NCBI RefSeq assembly: GCF_014066305.1
Contig: NW_023501128.1
Coordinates: 1 to 64,000, forward strand
Direction: 5' to 3'
Source: Letharia columbiana
Taxonomy: Eukaryota > Ascomycota > Lecanoromycetes > Lecanorales > Parmeliaceae
DNA length: 64,000 nt
A program made the translations under genes and the position numbers. Positions 62,153 through 64,000 of this stretch are shown here, piece by piece. Position 1 is the first letter of the stretch. Each line of letters begins with the position of its first letter. Below the pieces are notes generated by a model, which saw nothing but the letters and a program-made list of their open reading frames with translations, ran no database searches and had not been told where the DNA came from.

Positions 62153-64000
62153 TCAAACCTGTGCCCGGGGATGGTCCTCGAATCTGCAGTCGCAGAGTCA
62201 GCAGCTTGACCAGATTGACGGCCCGGAACACTAGCAGGAAGCCAGATATAACTTACTGCTCCCAAGCTTGTGGGAATCCTGCTGATCTGACCCAAGCACC
62301 TCCAGTGTTTTCTGCGCCTTCTACACTGTCGATCGCTAAGAATATGGTCAGCCAATCCCAGGAGTGATCCTGTGGAAGCTTACCCATATGCCCGAGCTGC
62401 AACCACATGTCGCCTTTGATACGGAAAAGAGGGTCGTTCATACTATACGCTGCACAGATGTTCTCCGCGTGTGCGAGAGCTCTGACGAGTTTAGCAGCAT
62501 GGCCATCGTCGTCGAGGTGGAGTACACGGGTGACAATGCCGTCCCAAGAATCCTTTTCAACAACAGTGTCTTTCGCTGTTTCCGGGTGCTTGGGTTCATA
62601 GTCGTTGATGATGTCCATTCTCGGCTTTGGTGACCTTCTGGAAGCATACATACAGAGGTCGAGTCGTCCTTTCCACTCCAAGAGACGAGCCTTATTCTCG
62701 TCGGTTATCCAAGTCGCCTGCTTTGAGAATGCGTCATAAAATATTGAGCAATTGACGCAGTGCATGTAGTAAAAGTCGAATTTTATCGGCTTTGGTGGAT
62801 ACTGGGCTCCTCCGGTATAATAGACAGCCGCCTGAAGAATCTTGGAGTCAGTAGATCCCTTCTCGCTCGTGTCAAATCGGAGTCGTGAAATCGGTTCCGG
62901 GAGTGTTTTGTTCCTGCGACGAGTCTTGCAACTCAAAATGCAGCACGAATCAGGAAGAACTGATTGCGGAAACACAACTCACGTTCGTCATTTCGCCTGT
63001 CTTCTCGATTACTGCACCTGGCATTACCTTCCATTCTTTGGCGATGCTTATCATCTCATCGGGTGCACGGACCAGAATACCATCTCGGATTTTGTTCGAG
63101 TCGTCCCACTGGGCGGCTTCACTGAGTTTTTTGTTTGCACGTACTTCATCCAATAGCTCTACCATCGGCTTGCCTTTACCGGTTGAAGTGGCCGCTTTCT
63201 CAGCATCCAGCATGAATGGCCCTAGCCATGACTCATGTACGGCTGCTTGAGCAAGAGCTTCAGCAACGATTGCTGGCTGTTTAAATTCGACTCCGAAGCC
63301 TAAGTGAATCATCCTACAAATTCAGGAGTCAGCATGGCTTCTTTAGGGGAAGATATGGGCTGTGAGGCAAGCTCAGTGGGTGGTTTGCTCTTGGAGCGTG
63401 TCTTGCGATTCGAGATACGATGTCATTCGGAAACGAACTGCTCCATGGGTACACTCACGGATGGAGGAAACCTTGGATAGTATTAGAAGGTATCTCTCCA
63501 ATTGTCAGGCGCAAGGAGTGGTAGCTTACCGCCGTGTAAGCGTACGAGCATATCATCTGCCCGCTCATCACCTTTCAAGCAATACTCATTGATGACCACC
63601 TCGTAGCCTTTCTTGTCTATCTCGCCTTGAAAGAAGACAAGCCACTCATGGTAGTAGCGACCGCTGCCCAAATACTCTCGAAACTTCTCGTTATCATGAA
63701 GATCCTCCAGTATGGAGTCGGTGATTGGCTGCAGGGGTCGTTGATATTGTTTGTTGCTTTCATAATGCTTCTGTATCAGCTCCGGACCCGCGCCGAGAGC
63801 ATACAATGTAAGAATGTGATGAGGAATGTGATCTATAGCCGCGCGTCAGAGAAGCCGGACACCGATCTTTAATGGTGGACCGAAGCCAGGAAGAAGTAAT
63901 ACGAAGCGCAGACCTACTGTGGAAACCAGACGCATTGAAGAAACAATGGTGGTTCTCGAGGTCCTCCTGCAAGACATCGGATGCCTTGGCCGCAGATTCT
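62153..64000 (-). CDS. Questin-oxidase-like protein (AflY/HypX/GedK family), 5' end cut by window
   Basis: Family includes Baeyer-Villiger-type enzymes that open anthraquinone rings in geodin and aflatoxin-like pathways, though many members are outside clusters. Seven exons seen: 64000-63918 (partial), 63832-63530, 63471-63459 (13 nt), 63313-62983, 62924-62384, 62335-62257 and 62183-62153. Motifs: ENHHCFFNASGFHNHIPHHI, LTLYALGAGPELIQKHYESN, YYHEWLVFFQGEIDKKG, GGFLHPMIHLGFGVEFKQPA, PPKPIKFDFYYMHCVNCSIF and the end GGAWVRSAGFPQAWEQFEDHP. No other pathway gene is next to it in the window, so a biosynthetic cluster could only lie to the right. The start is missing. Exon 5's 5' end is the least certain. 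Confidence 0.88.

Overview
The window is nuclear DNA from a filamentous ascomycete, most likely a Dothideomycete near the Mycosphaerella relatives. That placement is an inference from protein resemblance and from the AT-rich, apparently RIP-mutated island. Genes are dense, with short GT-AG introns (mostly 50-70 nt) and one likely GC-AG intron, and they lie on both strands. There are no bacterial operons, no CRISPR and no rRNA, and I found no tRNA.

Layout. 1-9.6 kb: a cytokinesis SH3 protein (Cyk3-like, cut by the left edge), thymidylate kinase, the Slx1 nuclease and a large KDM5/Lid2-type histone demethylase. 9.6-25 kb is looser and more accessory: a secreted double-psi-barrel protein, the queuine tRNA transglycosylase partner subunit QTRT2, a broken lipocalin-like gene, a thaumatin-like secreted protein, a PQ-loop membrane protein, a small secreted repeat protein and long stretches where I recognise no gene. 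25-48.4 kb is mostly housekeeping: a Ubp15/USP7 deubiquitinase, a mitochondrial pyruvate dehydrogenase kinase-like protein, a 1065-aa protein of unknown function, a Ctk1 kinase, a Pmp3 peptide, an F-box-like protein, GTP cyclohydrolase I, a peroxisomal-type NADH pyrophosphatase and signal peptidase subunit Spc3. 48.4-53.5 kb: a 200-aa secreted orphan stands next to a 2-kb AT-rich island made partly of two diverged direct copies. 53.5-64 kb: a conserved fungal protein of unknown function, an RbAp46/48 (Hat2/Msi1) WD40 protein, the Xrn1 exoribonuclease and a questin-oxidase-like gene cut by the right edge.

How the genes fit together. Several pairs share divergent promoters: cyk3/cdc8, slx1/KDM5, UBP15/PKP2 and HAT2/XRN1. 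cdc8 and slx1 meet tail to tail with only 25 bp between stop codons. Most of the genes are ordinary cell machinery with no common pathway. The part most likely to hold undescribed biology is the secreted set (about 10.8, 17.7, 23.6 and 50.3 kb), especially the orphan near the RIP-like island. I found no convincing new multi-gene system. All gene models were spliced by eye from reading frames, splice motifs and remembered family conservation.
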